Assembly (NCBI GenBank): GCA_951230915.1
Contig: OX579634.1
Span: 19,184,725 to 19,248,724, forward strand
Direction: 5' to 3'
DNA from: Antitrichia curtipendula
Taxonomy: Eukaryota > Streptophyta > Bryopsida > Hypnales > Leucodontaceae
Length of the DNA stretch: 64,000 bases
Positions 31,635 to 43,292 of the stretch are shown in pieces (position 1 is the stretch's first letter; every line of letters starts with the position of its first letter). A program made the position numbers and the translations under genes. The notes under the pieces were generated by a model. That model did not search any database. It saw only the letters and a list, made by a program, of their open reading frames with translations, and was not told the origin of the DNA.

Positions 31635-33337
31635 GCAATTTCATTTTTATAGCAAGAAATAAATATTTGTATTTGTATTTGTATTTTACTAATTCATGAT
31701 GTGAAATCTATTGAATCCATAAACAACATCAAGGACATTTTTCGACTTATGAATGAGAAAGAGTCTTTTTATGTAGGATAGAAGTGCAACTATTCATCCT
31801 CCAAATTTTGTATGAAAAAGAAAAGGTCTTCTACAATAATTTGACATCCAATGAGTGCTTTTGAATTTTTTTTAAGTTGACAATTCATACAATACCAAAA
31901 CAAATGATTTTCCATGGTGACTAGCTCGTCTAAGGGTCAGGGTCTCATTACATGTATTTGATCATCGGGGAAGTTTCACAGTGAGTGCTACAAGGAAAAA
32001 TAACCATTGTACTTTTATTGGTGAAAATTAGTTCCTATATCGGTTGGAAATGGAGCTCCTCTTTTTCCCTTTGCTCACTCCAGCAAGGCAATCGATTGCT
32101 TGTAATGGGCCACATGTAAGCCCGCCCTTGATTGGTTGGTTCATTCTGGAGTTTATGAGCAAATTCAGAGTCTTTGATTCTAAAAGTAAGAACCCAAATT
32201 TTCTAAATTCAATCATTCACGGAGCTCCACCTTTTTCCCGTTCCAGGAAGGTACCTTAGCAGCGATCCGGTCAAACCCGTACCAGAGTCCCCTTGGTTAC
32301 AGTGCTACAGTGTCGGAGTGGCCCCATTCATTATTTATTTCCCAGTTCAGGACCTTTGGCGGCATCAGACATCCACCAGAAATGGGCAGCAAACATGTCC
32401 TGACGTGGTCCATTCTCTGCCCTTTAGTCAGAGTGAACTGCATATCAGAAGTTTCATGATAAGAGCCAAGTGACTTTCTGCCGTTAGCTCTCAGAACCTC
32501 ACTGCAACGTCGTATGTATGGTAACCTTGTTAACAGCATTTGGACATCACTCAGGTTCTCTGCACTCCGCCAGCGGCAGCATGAATCAAAACCCTATTTC
32601 ATCGCATGACCAGCGATCCCAGAACCCTATCTTTGTATTTCATGGAAAAGCTAAACCCGTATAAAAAGGGAGAGAATTCCGCAACATAATTTTTTTTGGG
32701 TGAAAAAGGGCAGATAACAGTGGGAAAAAGAAGGTGGTAATTTGTTTACATTTTTTTTTCGAGTAGTGTGATTTTGCGATTGTATTGTAAATTTTTTGGT
32801 GAATTGTCGCTACTTTATTTTTTTCGAAATGTATGAAAAAGCTAAGAGATATTGCAGGAAGTGTAAAGATTGGCAATTTGTTATTTGTTAAGTGTTGTTG
32901 ACAAGTTCTTATTGCGTGCAATGGAAATTTGTGTGAAATGGCAAACTTTATTGTGCAATGCAGATTTTGATGTACAATGGAATTTTTTGTTTCACTAACA
33001 AGGGAGTTGAACCCTTCTTGCACAATGCAAGACTGCCCAATGCAGAGTTAGTGTTGCACACAAACAACAAACAAGCCACGTCAGTAATATAGGTTAGTAA
33101 CAAACATTAGCCTCTACGTCCACCATGTTCCGCGTACAACAACAGTTCTTTACAGCTTCGCAACCCTTGCGGCAGAGTCCAAGTTTGACCTTTGATATTC
33201 CGTGCAGCAGATCTCTTGTTAAGGTAAACATGAGCACCAAGTCTTGCAAAATCTCATGAAAACTAAGGAGTAAAGAACACTACAATGGCAAGGATACTAT
33301 AAGAAGGATACTATAGTGCTGAATTGCACCACCTAAT
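31635..33337. other. spacer before the hAT pseudogene, no gene seen
   Basis: It includes a dispersed repeat partner (31822-31960) and a GC-richer patch at 32230-32600 whose minus-strand frame (32297-32539) has no motif I recognise. The patch could be an old coding remnant, but I cannot support that. Confidence 0.4.
31822..31960. repeat. dispersed repeat, copy 2 (partner at 8830-8985)
   Basis: Aligns in the same orientation with 8830-8985. No termini are seen. Confidence 0.6.
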
Positions 33338-33985
33338 TCACAAGTCCCCCTGTCGGCCAACTTTGACAGCACTTTTCCACGAGTTAATAGCTTCCTTGTA
33401 AGGGAAAGTCTCTAGGGTAAAATATTGTTGCCCAAACATACGCACAACAAGGGGGAGATGTTTTTCTAATCTATTTCTATGCTGTGATTTCAAGAACTTC
33501 AAAGTGGAGAAGCATCTCTCATCTTCGACAGAGCCTAGTACTTAACAACATCCTATTTGAGCAAGCTTGAAATACTCAGAGATGAGCTTACACAGGTGGG
33601 GGGACTGTAAAAGTCTCCGCCAAAGCTTGATAACCAGATTCACAAGCAAGGGTGGGTCGCACGCAAACTCAAAGTTTGCCTTCATCGTCAGTTTGAGAAA
33701 ACCTTGTTGTAAGTCCAAGTGCGAAGTAGATAACATTTCAGGGGCACTGTGAGGCTTGCCGCCCACATACAAGGGCTGACCCTTATTCACCAATCAGGCT
33801 TGGCAATAGAAGTTCTTAAGAACAGCCAAGTGCTACGAGAAGCTAGCCTCAGCGCCCTCCTGCCGCCAATACTGAGGGTAAATTATACCAAAAGCATCCA
33901 GAAGTTCATGGGAAGGAAAACGGTGATCGAGCTCGTCGTAAAGAGATTGCACTATGTCTGTAAGCAGTGAAGCCAGTCAAAACAC

Positions 33986-34080
33986 AGCTCAAAGCAGTAA
34001 AAGCAGCGTGAGTGCAAGCTAGTACTTGAAGCCGTAGCTCAAAGCAGTAAAAGCAGTGTAAGTGCAAGAATGCAAGCCAA
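33986..34080. repeat. short tandem repeat, two units
   Basis: GCTCAAAGCAGTAAAAGCAG occurs twice, about 50 bp apart, followed each time by a GTGAGTGCAAG-like string. It lies in the presumed intron of the hAT pseudogene. Confidence 0.6.
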
Positions 34081-34170
34081 TACTCAATACCATCAGTGCA
34101 AGCTTCAACTGAAAACACCGCAACTGCAAGCCACAGCTGCAAGAGAACAAAGTTAATACTTATTCAAACC

Positions 34171-34486
34171 CTTACAAGGAAAAAAATAGGAAACTGAATC
34201 ACAATTGACATGTTCAATCACATGCATTAAAAAAAAAAAGGAAGCTGAATGGAATCACTTACAAGGAAAAAAAATAGGAAACTGAATCATAATTGACATG
34301 TTCAATCACATGCATTCAAAAAAATAGGAAGCTGAATGGAATTACTTACAAGGAAAAAAAATAGGAAACTGAATTACAATTGACATGTTCAATCACATGC
34401 ATTCAAAAAAAATAGGAAACTGAATCACATTAGACGTGTTCAATCACATGCAATAAAAAAAATAGGGAGCTGAATGGAATTACATA
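34171..34486. repeat. 87-bp tandem repeat, about 3.6 units
   Basis: Units start at 34171, 34258 and 34345 with CTTACAAGGA, and a partial fourth ends near 34486. Each contains TGTTCAATCACATGCA and GGAAACTGAAT. The array falls in the presumed intron of the hAT pseudogene. Confidence 0.85.
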
Positions 34487-34893
34487 CACAAGATGTTGAT
34501 CACCATTGAAACGAACAAGAAAAAACAAGGGGAGGCTAGGAAGTGACGCACCCGCAAACTGGCGTTTGATGTTGTCTTGAGAGCGGATAAAATCTTGTTG
34601 TGTCACAAAAATGTGCAAGCCGGTCTGCTTGTTGTGACACCGAGCATAAGCCTGCGAAGTTTTCAGATCGAACAGCAGGTGGGCAACGCCGGAGTCTCCA
34701 GGCACCTCCTTCCACTGTATGGGAATGTCTTTGGATTGCACAGTAACCAGATCATGGTAAGTGTGAAAGTCCTCCTTGCTGTAAGATGTCTCACTGTCAA
34801 CAAAAAGTCAAGCCAACTCACTTTGGCAAAGTTTCACAACTTGAACGAAATTGCAGACAAATATGTCACGAGCCTGGGAGATTTTGATCAAAC

Positions 34894-35149
34894 AAGGCCT
34901 TATTCATTATAATTGGACAATCAACAAATTTTGAGACTTTTGCCCTAAAACAATTGTATGGATTTATGCTCGAGTTGAGGATAAGTTGAGACTGCAACCT
35001 TTTGGCAATGAAAGGTTTTTATACATAGTAATATTTTAAAGTCTCAAATTTCCAAATAGTCTCAAAATTGAATAGTTATGACTGTTTATCTTCGACTCGA
35101 GGATAAAATTGAGACTACCATTTGTCCAAATATAACGAATAAGACTTTA
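34894..35149. mobile_element. MITE inserted in the hAT pseudogene
   Basis: Inverted ends AAGGCCTTATTCATTATA (left) and AAAGTCTTATTCGTTATA (right, reversed), followed by TTGGACAA in both. Blocks of GTCTCAA and TCCTC recur inward. It separates two parts of the hAT coding matter, so it arrived after the transposase gene. Confidence 0.7.
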
Positions 35150-36579
35150 AACTATGAACTACGTTCACCAAAGGAATAAAACAAGCCAGTGAAAGTAATA
35201 CTTCAATGTCAAATAGAAGATCAAAATTATCGCCTACCCCTACCTGTACTCTCTAACCAGGACCACAACTCATGCCTTGTCCCATTTTGATAATGAGAGT
35301 GGTGTATTCATCCAAGATCCGCTACGCTGGACTCCTCATGGAGATCCACTGCGTTTCCACATTTCGGAGCATCTTATTGCCCTTAGTTTCCATGAGATTT
35401 GCAAGTTTTGTGAGCCCAGCATGTCGCTTGTTACTGCGACAGAAGTAAGAAATATGTACATTGAAAGAAGCCCTCAAGCCTAGAGACCATCGGATACTTA
35501 GACAGAGTCTCCACAACCAAGTTAAGACGATGACTGACACAACTAGCTTCGAGAGAAAATGGAGCCCATTTGTCACGGATCTGGGCCATGACACCCGTTT
35601 TTGACCCCTAAAATGTACTAACACCACCGTCTCCAAAACATACAAGTTTACAAGCTATCTCCTCGTAACTAAGACCGCCCTCATGAATCAACGCCTACAT
35701 TATCACAGAAATGAGCTGATCCGTAGTACCACCTTCAGACAAACAGCTCAAATGCAACAAATGCGGCCTCCTCTCCCAATTATCCACGGCATAAACATGC
35801 ACGCCGATCCAACAGGTGTTATCTATTGCAGTCACCTCGTCTACACTAATCGAGATGACAGAGGCAGAATGCACAACGGACTTCAAAGCATTCAGGACAA
35901 AAGCATGCAAATGCTCGTTCATCTCCCAGCCTGTGCTTTCAGACCAGTGCTTCCTAGGCAAATTTTGGACCTTCAAGTGCCTCAAGAGAGACTCTTGCCT
36001 CTCATAATCACACATAGGTCGACCCAAACTTAGAATTTGAAAAAGGGAAGAAAATTGTACTCCCTTGCGCTTGATGTTGTTCTCCAAACCACCGGCAAGT
36101 TGATCAACCATGGTACCGGCTTGCTTCCGGACTGCCCACAATTTGCACAACTTGACGTGCTTGCAGTCGGATTTCAAGTAAGTATCGCCCTTCCTCAAGT
36201 CTAGAAAGGGCACGCCATCCTCCACGCAAACCCGTTTTCCCTTGTGCTTCTCAAGATTATCAGCTTTGGGGACTAGAAGTTTCCTCCTCCCCGTGATTGC
36301 AGTGCAACTTTGGCAAATTACACCAGTCACGTGTCCAATTGAATCAACGTCGGCCTCGGCCCAAAGGAACCGGCAGGCCCATACTTCCTGCCACCTTCTG
36401 GTAACAGTCCCTGGAGCAATCTTGCTCCTCTTGCGCGGCTTCTTTGCAGATGCTTCTTTCTTCCTCTTCCTCGTAGGAGAGTGTGAAGCGTCGCTGAATT
36501 CATTGCACGCATGATCAGCAACTTGAGGGGAGACAACAATGTTCTCGGACGGCAGATCGCGACCAAATAGGTGAGTCAA

Positions 36580-38100
36580 GGACTACGACAAGCGCGTCTC
36601 CGATACATGTGTTGCCTCCGCCACTGGAAGAGCAATGGTTGTGCATGGCAAGTACTTCCCAACACCATTTGTGTTCCGACTGGAACCAAATGTGCGGACT
36701 CGAAAATTATCGGGAAGCTTCAGTTGTGGGGCCATTGGAACCTACACAGTGCACAGAAGCACACAGAAGTACCACAGGAGAAATACTGAAAGCGCAAAAG
36801 CAACAACCGCCAACAGAGAAAGAACAACAACAATGCCAATTACGCCACCCGAATACCCGATCGTCGAAGCGGGAAAATTGAAGACTGAACTGCAAACAGA
36901 TCACTCGACAATGCGCAAACAAGAAGAAGATCACAGCATGTATGAACAAAAGAATGCGCGATGCAAACAGCACCCGCCCAAATCCTTAAATTCAGAAGCC
37001 GAACTTGGGAGCATTGAAAGCCGCCTTCGCCAAGCACAAACTCCAAGCCCACAACAACTCCCTGGCTCCCTGCAAATCTAAATTCCTCATTCACTCGTAG
37101 TCCCTGTTTCAGAAGCGAAGTGAATGCAAGAGACACTAACTGCGTCTCTAAAATCTTCACAACACCCCTGACGTGGTAGAATTCTAATGATTCAGGAAAT
37201 CAAAAACGCAGAATATACCAGTTTCAAACTAGAATCAAATGCGAGCATTCAAGGCGGCCATTACTGCTAATTACACCGTGAAATTCACGCCGAAACAAGC
37301 GGACTCTGCTACTGAAGCAAAGTTGGGGGAAACCAACGACGCGAAATGGAGGGCAAGGATGTCGCCGCCTTGCGAGACGGCTGCAGCCCAAATCACGACA
37401 TGTGTAATCCAGTGCCGCGTTGGGAGGGGATGGATGCTACAGGGCAGTCGGGCAAATGGACAAGAAACCACGTCTGTATTCGGGCTCAAAATGTCCAATT
37501 TTAAATAGTACATGGATTTTGCACCCATTTGTGTTTGGTAGAAAGCTGATGATAATTAGCTAGTTTTAAGATCGCTACGCATGATTTTTACAGTGAGATA
37601 AGTAGATTGAAGCGACAATCGTATGAAGTGTAAAATAGCTAGAATGTAGGTGAGGATGTTGCTAGGTATCAAACCTAAACCAATGGTTTGTTCACTCTGC
37701 GGCCGGATTTTGGATTGAAATACCCAATTATGTAATTTTGCCTGCATAATTAGGCATCATCCACTATTTAGATTTCATCCCAAATGTTTCCTATTATGTT
37801 GATTTGTTGGTCATAGTTTATGCCGGACAACAAAATAAAGTTGTCAGGCATTGCGCAATAAAAAGGGCTAACGAGGAGGGCGGAGCCCGACAAGAAGGCC
37901 CTTTTTATTGTACCGTGCCCTCTTCTTTGGGCATTGTCCTATACCAAAAAAAATCACTATTGAATGGGAGAAACAATAGGAGGAGCAAAATTCACAGGCA
38001 CTCTTTGAATTGAAACCCGCATCCTTTCTCAATTTTGTGTTTAGAAGCAGATGAGCCTCCCTATTGGTCCATTGGCAACATGGGTCCTATGAAAACCGGT
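36580..38100. other. spacer upstream of the hAT pseudogene, no gene seen
   Basis: The first part may be the 5' region of the hAT element. An open frame at 36635-37081 (plus) is long for chance but has no motif I recognise. A strong hairpin lies at 37857-37911. Confidence 0.4.
37857..37911. repeat. perfect 13-bp inverted repeat (hairpin)
   Basis: CAATAAAAAGGGC and its exact complement GCCCTTTTTATTG enclose about 29 bp that contain a GGCGGAGCCC core. Partial pairing extends outward (GGCA on both sides). It may be a tiny MITE. Confidence 0.7.
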
Positions 38101-38534
38101 GGTTATATATTAGATAACCGATGAGCCATGCTAGTGGCAAATAATTTTTTGTACATAACCGGTTGTACATTTTCCAGTCACAACCTTTGATCTTCATGAT
38201 TCAAGAGTGTAGAAAGCAAGTTGAAAGGAAAGAAGGTTATGAGTTGCAACTTGTAATGGCAATGGTGACGGGTTGCCAATGGGACGGTGCCATGTTAGCA
38301 TTGAAAAGTCAACAATGGGTTATGTATTAGATAATTGATGAGTTGCGCTAGCGGCGAATAGGTTATCGTACATAACCGGTTGTACATTTTTCAGTGACAA
38401 TCTTTGATCTTCATGATCCAAGGGTGTAGGAAGCAAGTTGCAAGGAGAGAAGGTTATGAGTTGCAACTTGTTATGGCAATGGTGATGGGTTGCCAATGGG
38501 ACGGTGCCACGTGAGCGTTGAAAAGTCAACGACT
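38101..38534. repeat. 217-bp tandem duplication, two units
   Basis: Units at 38101-38317 and 38318-38534 share GTACATAACCGGTTGTACAT, TTTGATCTTCATGAT and AGGTTATGAGTTGCAACTTG. A GATGAGCCTCCC string flanks the pair on both sides (38050 and 38571). Confidence 0.85.
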
Positions 38535-39991
38535 GGTTATGTGTTCCCAACTTTATAAATTTTACGACCTGATGAGCCTCCCCATTGGCAGCGTGAAGAT
38601 TCACGAGCCTCCAGTCATCTGGGCATACAGGTTAGTTTTTAACGTTGAAAACTATCCCCAGGAAGAGCTGCACAACATGGCGAGTTCTGTCCAAAGATGG
38701 AAGTGGCTACTCTAAAACCCACTGCGGTAGGATCAGCTACTACGTACTGAACAAACTTTGCTAACAACCATGATTATGTGTTAGTGAGGTCTGATGTTTG
38801 AGTCACATATGAATAAATTGCAAGTTAGATTATGCAAGGTCAAAATTGACATTAGAAAATATTATTCTATTTGCTAAAATTGTAAGATGTCAAAGTTCAG
38901 TTGGTAGATTGTCTGAATCAAAAATCAAAATTGAATGTACTATGTTGACATTGTGCAACAAGTGTCTCTTTATTGTCTAGATGTATTAAAACACACTTTT
39001 AGGTACACGCTTGGAATTAGAGCAAACTCCTATGCTTTGTCAAAGAACTTTAATTTTTCGAGAGTTGAAATTGCCTTTGCAATGGTTTCATTTCAATGTG
39101 AGTAGGGAGAAATGACATTTTAGAAGTATCTTTGCCTTGTGATTAAACTAAAAGCAACCCCAAAGCTAAAGTCTAGTGTTAAAAATGGTTTTCCAAAAGT
39201 TGGGAAGTTGTCTCATGTACTTTTCATGAGCTTCTCTCTAATATTTTGCCAGTCAACAATTCTAACTTTCCTCTTGTAAATGTTGTAAACTTTGAAATAG
39301 AATTCCATAAATTATTGTCTTTCTTGCAAAATTTTGTGAACTACTATATTGTTATATAAGTCCCCTTTTAGTTGATTTTACCTTAATAAATAGCTTCAAG
39401 AGCCTCTATTCCTATATCATTGTCTTGCTTTTCACTAAAGATTATGCCAAAGCTTCCTTGCATTCAATAAAAATGTATCTTTTGTAGACTCAAAGCCTCC
39501 TCCCTTTCAGTCTAGAAAAAATAAGTATACACACCCACAAACTATAAGCCTAATGTTACATGCACTATAAGGTAGGTACACCTACTAGCACCTCCATCTA
39601 ATTTAGAAAATATATACACACCTTCTATCATAAATCTACAATAGTCATACTTGAAATACAAAAATTGCACAAAATGTCTAAGAGGAGAATGACAACCTTA
39701 AATTTAGGTTTTCAAATGAATATTGGGTTCATAATTTTTTGAGGAAATTTTTTTGAGGATTTTTGGCTTTTAATTTTATTTAAAAAGCCAAAAATCCACT
39801 TTAAGGTGTATTTGAATCTTGTACAAAGTTATCTATTATTGAAAAGTTGGAATGTAATGCATTTGTATATGTCAAGATTCTACACTCAAATAGAAATTCA
39901 AGAGTTTTGAGAATAAAGCAAAACTTCGTTACTAGTCAACATGAGGTATGCTCATCTAGAAGCACCATCACCCATTTTGCATGACATATAT
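38535..39991. other. AT-rich spacer, no gene seen
   Basis: No conserved coding frame or clear element boundary. Confidence 0.5.
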
Positions 39992-40082
39992 TTAACCCCT
40001 AAAGGACGGAGCCCTTGACTGTGTAGTCAAATTTGCGTATGTTGAACAGACACTTGATTCTTTAGAGGTTAAACCTCAAATG
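39992..40082. mobile_element. 91-bp mini element of the piggyBac-like family
   Basis: TTAACCCCTAAAGGAC at the left, as in the 943-bp copies, and CTTTAGAGGTTAA at the right, so TTAA on both sides. The interior is unrelated and very short. It is a deletion derivative or a family sharing only the ends. Confidence 0.7.
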
Positions 40083-41489
40083 AACACCTTTTTTCATCCA
40101 TCATTGCTACAAGCTCTCAAGAGCACCCAATGAAAGTTGAATAGTTCTTTAATGCCCAAAGGCCCAAGGATTTTGGAACAAACGCAAATGTGTTGTAAAA
40201 TATAATTTTTTTTTTTTTTTTTTAAAGTTTGCATTAAAGAGGGCAATGTGAAGCATAAAGAGTAGAAAGTATCCGCAAGGTAAAAAATTTAAAATGATTT
40301 ACAAATTTTTCATAATTGAGTTTTGAAGATTACCTTCAAAATTCAACAAAAATGCAATTTCTATCTTTTGATATAATTGTTAAAAATTATACTTTTAATT
40401 AATTCATGAAAAAAGGCATGAGATTTAATTAAAGAAACATTGACACTTCTTTCAAATAGTAACTTTCCAACATGATGCAAGTACCCAATACTTTGAGCTA
40501 TTTTCCTTATAATTTTGTTTACCTATAGTTGTGTTTTTTATGAATAGAAGAATAGAAAAAATAAAATCTAATTTGCATAGAATTATTTCTAATAAATTTT
40601 GTTCAAAAATAATGTCCAAAGTCAGATAACACCATAAAACAATTGATTGGATCTTTATGGGTTAAAATAAATAATGGGAGATGGAATATTTTATACTTCA
40701 AAAGTAGTTGTTTGAGGAGAGTTTAGTGGCATAAGTAAATCCTTTATCATTTCAACTTAGAAATTTCATAGAATATTGTGGCTATGTCAAAAAATTGTGT
40801 TGGTTTTCTCTTAAAAAAGTTGATGTTATAAAAAACATCATTTGGACCATCCATCTAATAGGAGAAAAAAAAAGTGACAATTTTGGATTGGCTTCTACTT
40901 TATAAGCTTGATCTTGATCTTCCAACAATAATTTGGTCTTAAGAATGATTACTAAAATGTTTTGAGTTTGACTATAGCCATAGGACCCAACAAGTGCACC
41001 TTGTTGCTACAATGGTCAACTATAGTCAAAAACAACATTTACAAATGAGTATTATGTCACCTTGCTTATAATAACCTTTTGGATTTTGAGAATCAACTCT
41101 AAGATATAACAAAGACTTTTATTGCGGCTTTTGATACTCGTCTTGATATGAAAGTTGCACATCAACTTGAATTTGTCGAATAATAGTGAACTTGTAGATC
41201 GGAGATCATAAGGTTTGATCATGTGAAATGAGGGTTGAATGAGTTGGGAAATAAATTCTAGTATTATAATATGTAGAATCAAGTTAGTCTATTTCTTCAC
41301 ACTTTCCTAATAGATATGTTTTCACTTGACATTTTCTCTCATTCTTGTTCTTTGAATGTTTAATGACAATAGAAAAGTCCAATCATTCACACATATGTTC
41401 TTTGGTATCTGCATAGAATAGTTGACAAACTCATTGGCAAGGGAACAAAGTGCCTGAGTGACTATGTAGCAAGTTGGTGCAAGTAGAAG
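40083..41489. other. AT-rich spacer, no gene seen
   Basis: No conserved frame. Long A and T runs near 40206. Confidence 0.5.
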
Positions 41490-41740
41490 TTTGGGTTGCA
41501 ATTACCCCCTCCCCTCCCTTCCTTGTAAAAATCGTTAGTCATTGATCTTGTATACAATGCCATTGATCTTGAAAAATAAATAATATGGATATAGATACTC
41601 TAGGATACGGACAAGGATATGGATACAGAAGACAAATATAGAATATGGAATATTTACAACTTGTGAAACACATATGGAATACATACGGGACATATATGAA
41701 ATATATACATACACATATAGCCATACAAATAAAGCCATAC
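41490..41740. repeat. dispersed repeat, copy 2 (partner at 24690-25020)
   Basis: TTGCAATTACCCCCTCCCC, then AAAAATCGTTAGTCATTGATC, then degenerate ATATGGATA-type motifs, in the same order as 24690-25020. Confidence 0.55.
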
Positions 41741-41752
41741 ATTGTCCATATT

Positions 41753-41969
41753 CACTAGAAGAATCCCATGTTGTTTTTTACATATCCAGTATTTTTATGA
41801 CGGATTTTTTTGGACATCAATTTTGACATCTAGTTGTTTTTATGTTGTTTATGATGTTCATTGGATGTTATTGTTGACATAAAAACAGCTAGATGTCAAA
41901 ATTGATGTCCAAAAAAATCCGTCATAAAAATACTGGGCATGTCAAAAAAGACATGGGTTTCTTCTAGTG
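41753..41969. mobile_element. CACTA-type foldback MITE with ATT duplication
   Basis: 217 bp from CACTAGAAGAA to TTCTTCTAGTG, flanked by ATT at 41750-41752 and 41970-41972. The arms are inverted for about 85 bp, sharing ATGACGGATTTTTTTGGACA and TCAATTTTGACATCTAG. CACTA ends with a 3-bp duplication identify the superfamily. A transcript would form a long hairpin. Confidence 0.92.
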
Positions 41970-42780
41970 ATTGTTTACAGATGAAGTACATGTTATAGAA
42001 ATACAAATATGAGATTTGTGGGGTATACCACAAGCATCTATGTCAATTTTTCAGCCAATGGCAAAGTGACACATGTATCCCCTTTCACACTGGCCAATGG
42101 TTGAATGCCACTTGTACCCCTTTGAAAATGATTTGTATCCCTTTTAATGTTTTTCTCTCACATTTTTTCACTATGTATCCATAAGATGCAAACATCTTTT
42201 GGGTCATTAACTCTAACTATAATGACATATACAATACATGATAAGAGTGATTGTTGAATGAGATTCTTATTAAGAATTTCGTAAAATTAAAGCCTTCAAA
42301 TATGTAGATTTCTCCTCAATAAAAAGGGGATTTTGTAAATTGCTCCCAAGGTTCCATTGCATACAAATGTCCACAATCATTGCAGTACCTCTATTATTAC
42401 TCGAAAACCTACAATTCATAAGGTATACGACATGTTACTAATACATGGCCCTATTTACGTAAGATAAGTGACCAATTTTTATGAATAAGGGAAATATGAT
42501 ATCAACTATGGCCTTCATTATTGTGTGACAAATATCAGATAGACACCTTATGAAGTTGTTAAAACTAGTTTTTAGTTTTATGCTTCTCAAAGATAGGTTT
42601 GTCTATGCATCAAGAACAAGCCACACTATAATCTACACTTCCTTAATTTCTACTAATTCCAAACTTGAGGAAATATTAGCAAAAAATAATGCAATCTTTG
42701 TTATTTCTATTTGTTGACTAGAGAAAATTACCCACTCCATGCACCATCATTCAATTAGACGTATGGAAAAAACTTAACAC
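41970..42780. other. AT-rich spacer, no gene seen
   Basis: No conserved frame or recognised element. Confidence 0.5.
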
Positions 42781-42784
42781 TATT

Positions 42785-42985
42785 GGAAACAAGCTGCCGG
42801 TAGTCTATTCTTAAAGCGCCCTTTTGCAAATTCCTTGAAACAATTTTCAATAAATTTTTATAGAAAAAAAAAATTGAATTGGCAACTCACGCAAAGCAAT
42901 TAGCTCTTGCAATGTACATAATTAATACATTGAAGAAAACAGAATGTACCTTTGCTTCTAGAACACAGTCCCTTTCAGAATGTGG
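42785..42985 (-). repeat. dispersed repeat, copy 3, inverted
   Basis: Read on the minus strand it follows the order of 26003-26300: an AGGTACATT block, TTTTCTTCAATGTA, then TTGAAAATTGTTTCAAGGA. It is more diverged than the two copies near 26 kb. Confidence 0.6.
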
Positions 42986-43047
42986 TCGCATTTAAAGCAA
43001 AGTACAATAGAACTTCTATAAAGTGAACTTCTTACTGCAGAAGACAG

Positions 43048-43292
43048 AAAGTGCGACTTTCACAGGTTTAAAGCAATTTACCACAATTTACCATATTTTC
43101 AGTGTGCAATTGGTGGAGGGAAAGTGCGACTTTCACAGGTTTAAAGCAATTTACTAAAGCAATTTACCACGATTTACCATATTTTCAGTGTGCAATTGGT
43201 GGAGGGAAAGTGCGACTTTCACAGGTTTAAAGCAATTTACTAAAGCAATTTACCACGATTTACCATATTTTCAGTGTGCAATTGGTGGAGGG
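43048..43292. repeat. tandem repeat, units of 73, 86 and 86 bp
   Basis: Units start at 43048, 43121 and 43207 with AAAGTGCGACTTTCACAGG and end with GTGCAATTGGTGGAGGG. Units 2 and 3 are identical and differ from unit 1 by a 13-bp internal duplication (TAAAGCAATTTAC) and one base, so the array grew recently. Confidence 0.95.

Larger units (their letters stand above)
33338..36579 (-). pseudogene. hAT superfamily transposase, decayed
   Basis: Minus-strand coding matter can be followed for 3.2 kb. From 36579: a Lys/Arg-rich N-terminus, a Cys/His patch resembling a BED-type finger (VICQSCTAI with later His/Cys), then ISVDEVTAID (first catalytic Asp), a stop at 35695-35697, CFGDGGVSTF (second Asp), another stop, CVSHRLNLVV (hAT CxxH), and a frameshift near 35470. 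It continues with LTKLANLMETKGNK and a stop, a piece around 35220-35150, a MITE, and a piece at 34741-34554. A likely intron holding tandem repeats (about 34553-33966) precedes a final part ending in VEDERCFSTLKFLK and LPLVVRMFGQ, the hAT C-terminal dimerisation region. At least five stops and one frameshift make it inactive. Its own terminal repeats were not found. Confidence 0.88.

Noticed and set aside
32297..32539. 80-codon minus-strand frame in a GC-richer patch
   Set aside because: It looks protein-like in composition, but I could not tie it to any family or find flanking exons.
36635..37081. 148-codon plus-strand frame
   Set aside because: Low-complexity composition (Gln, Lys, Thr rich), no motif, and placed at the presumed 5' end of the hAT element.
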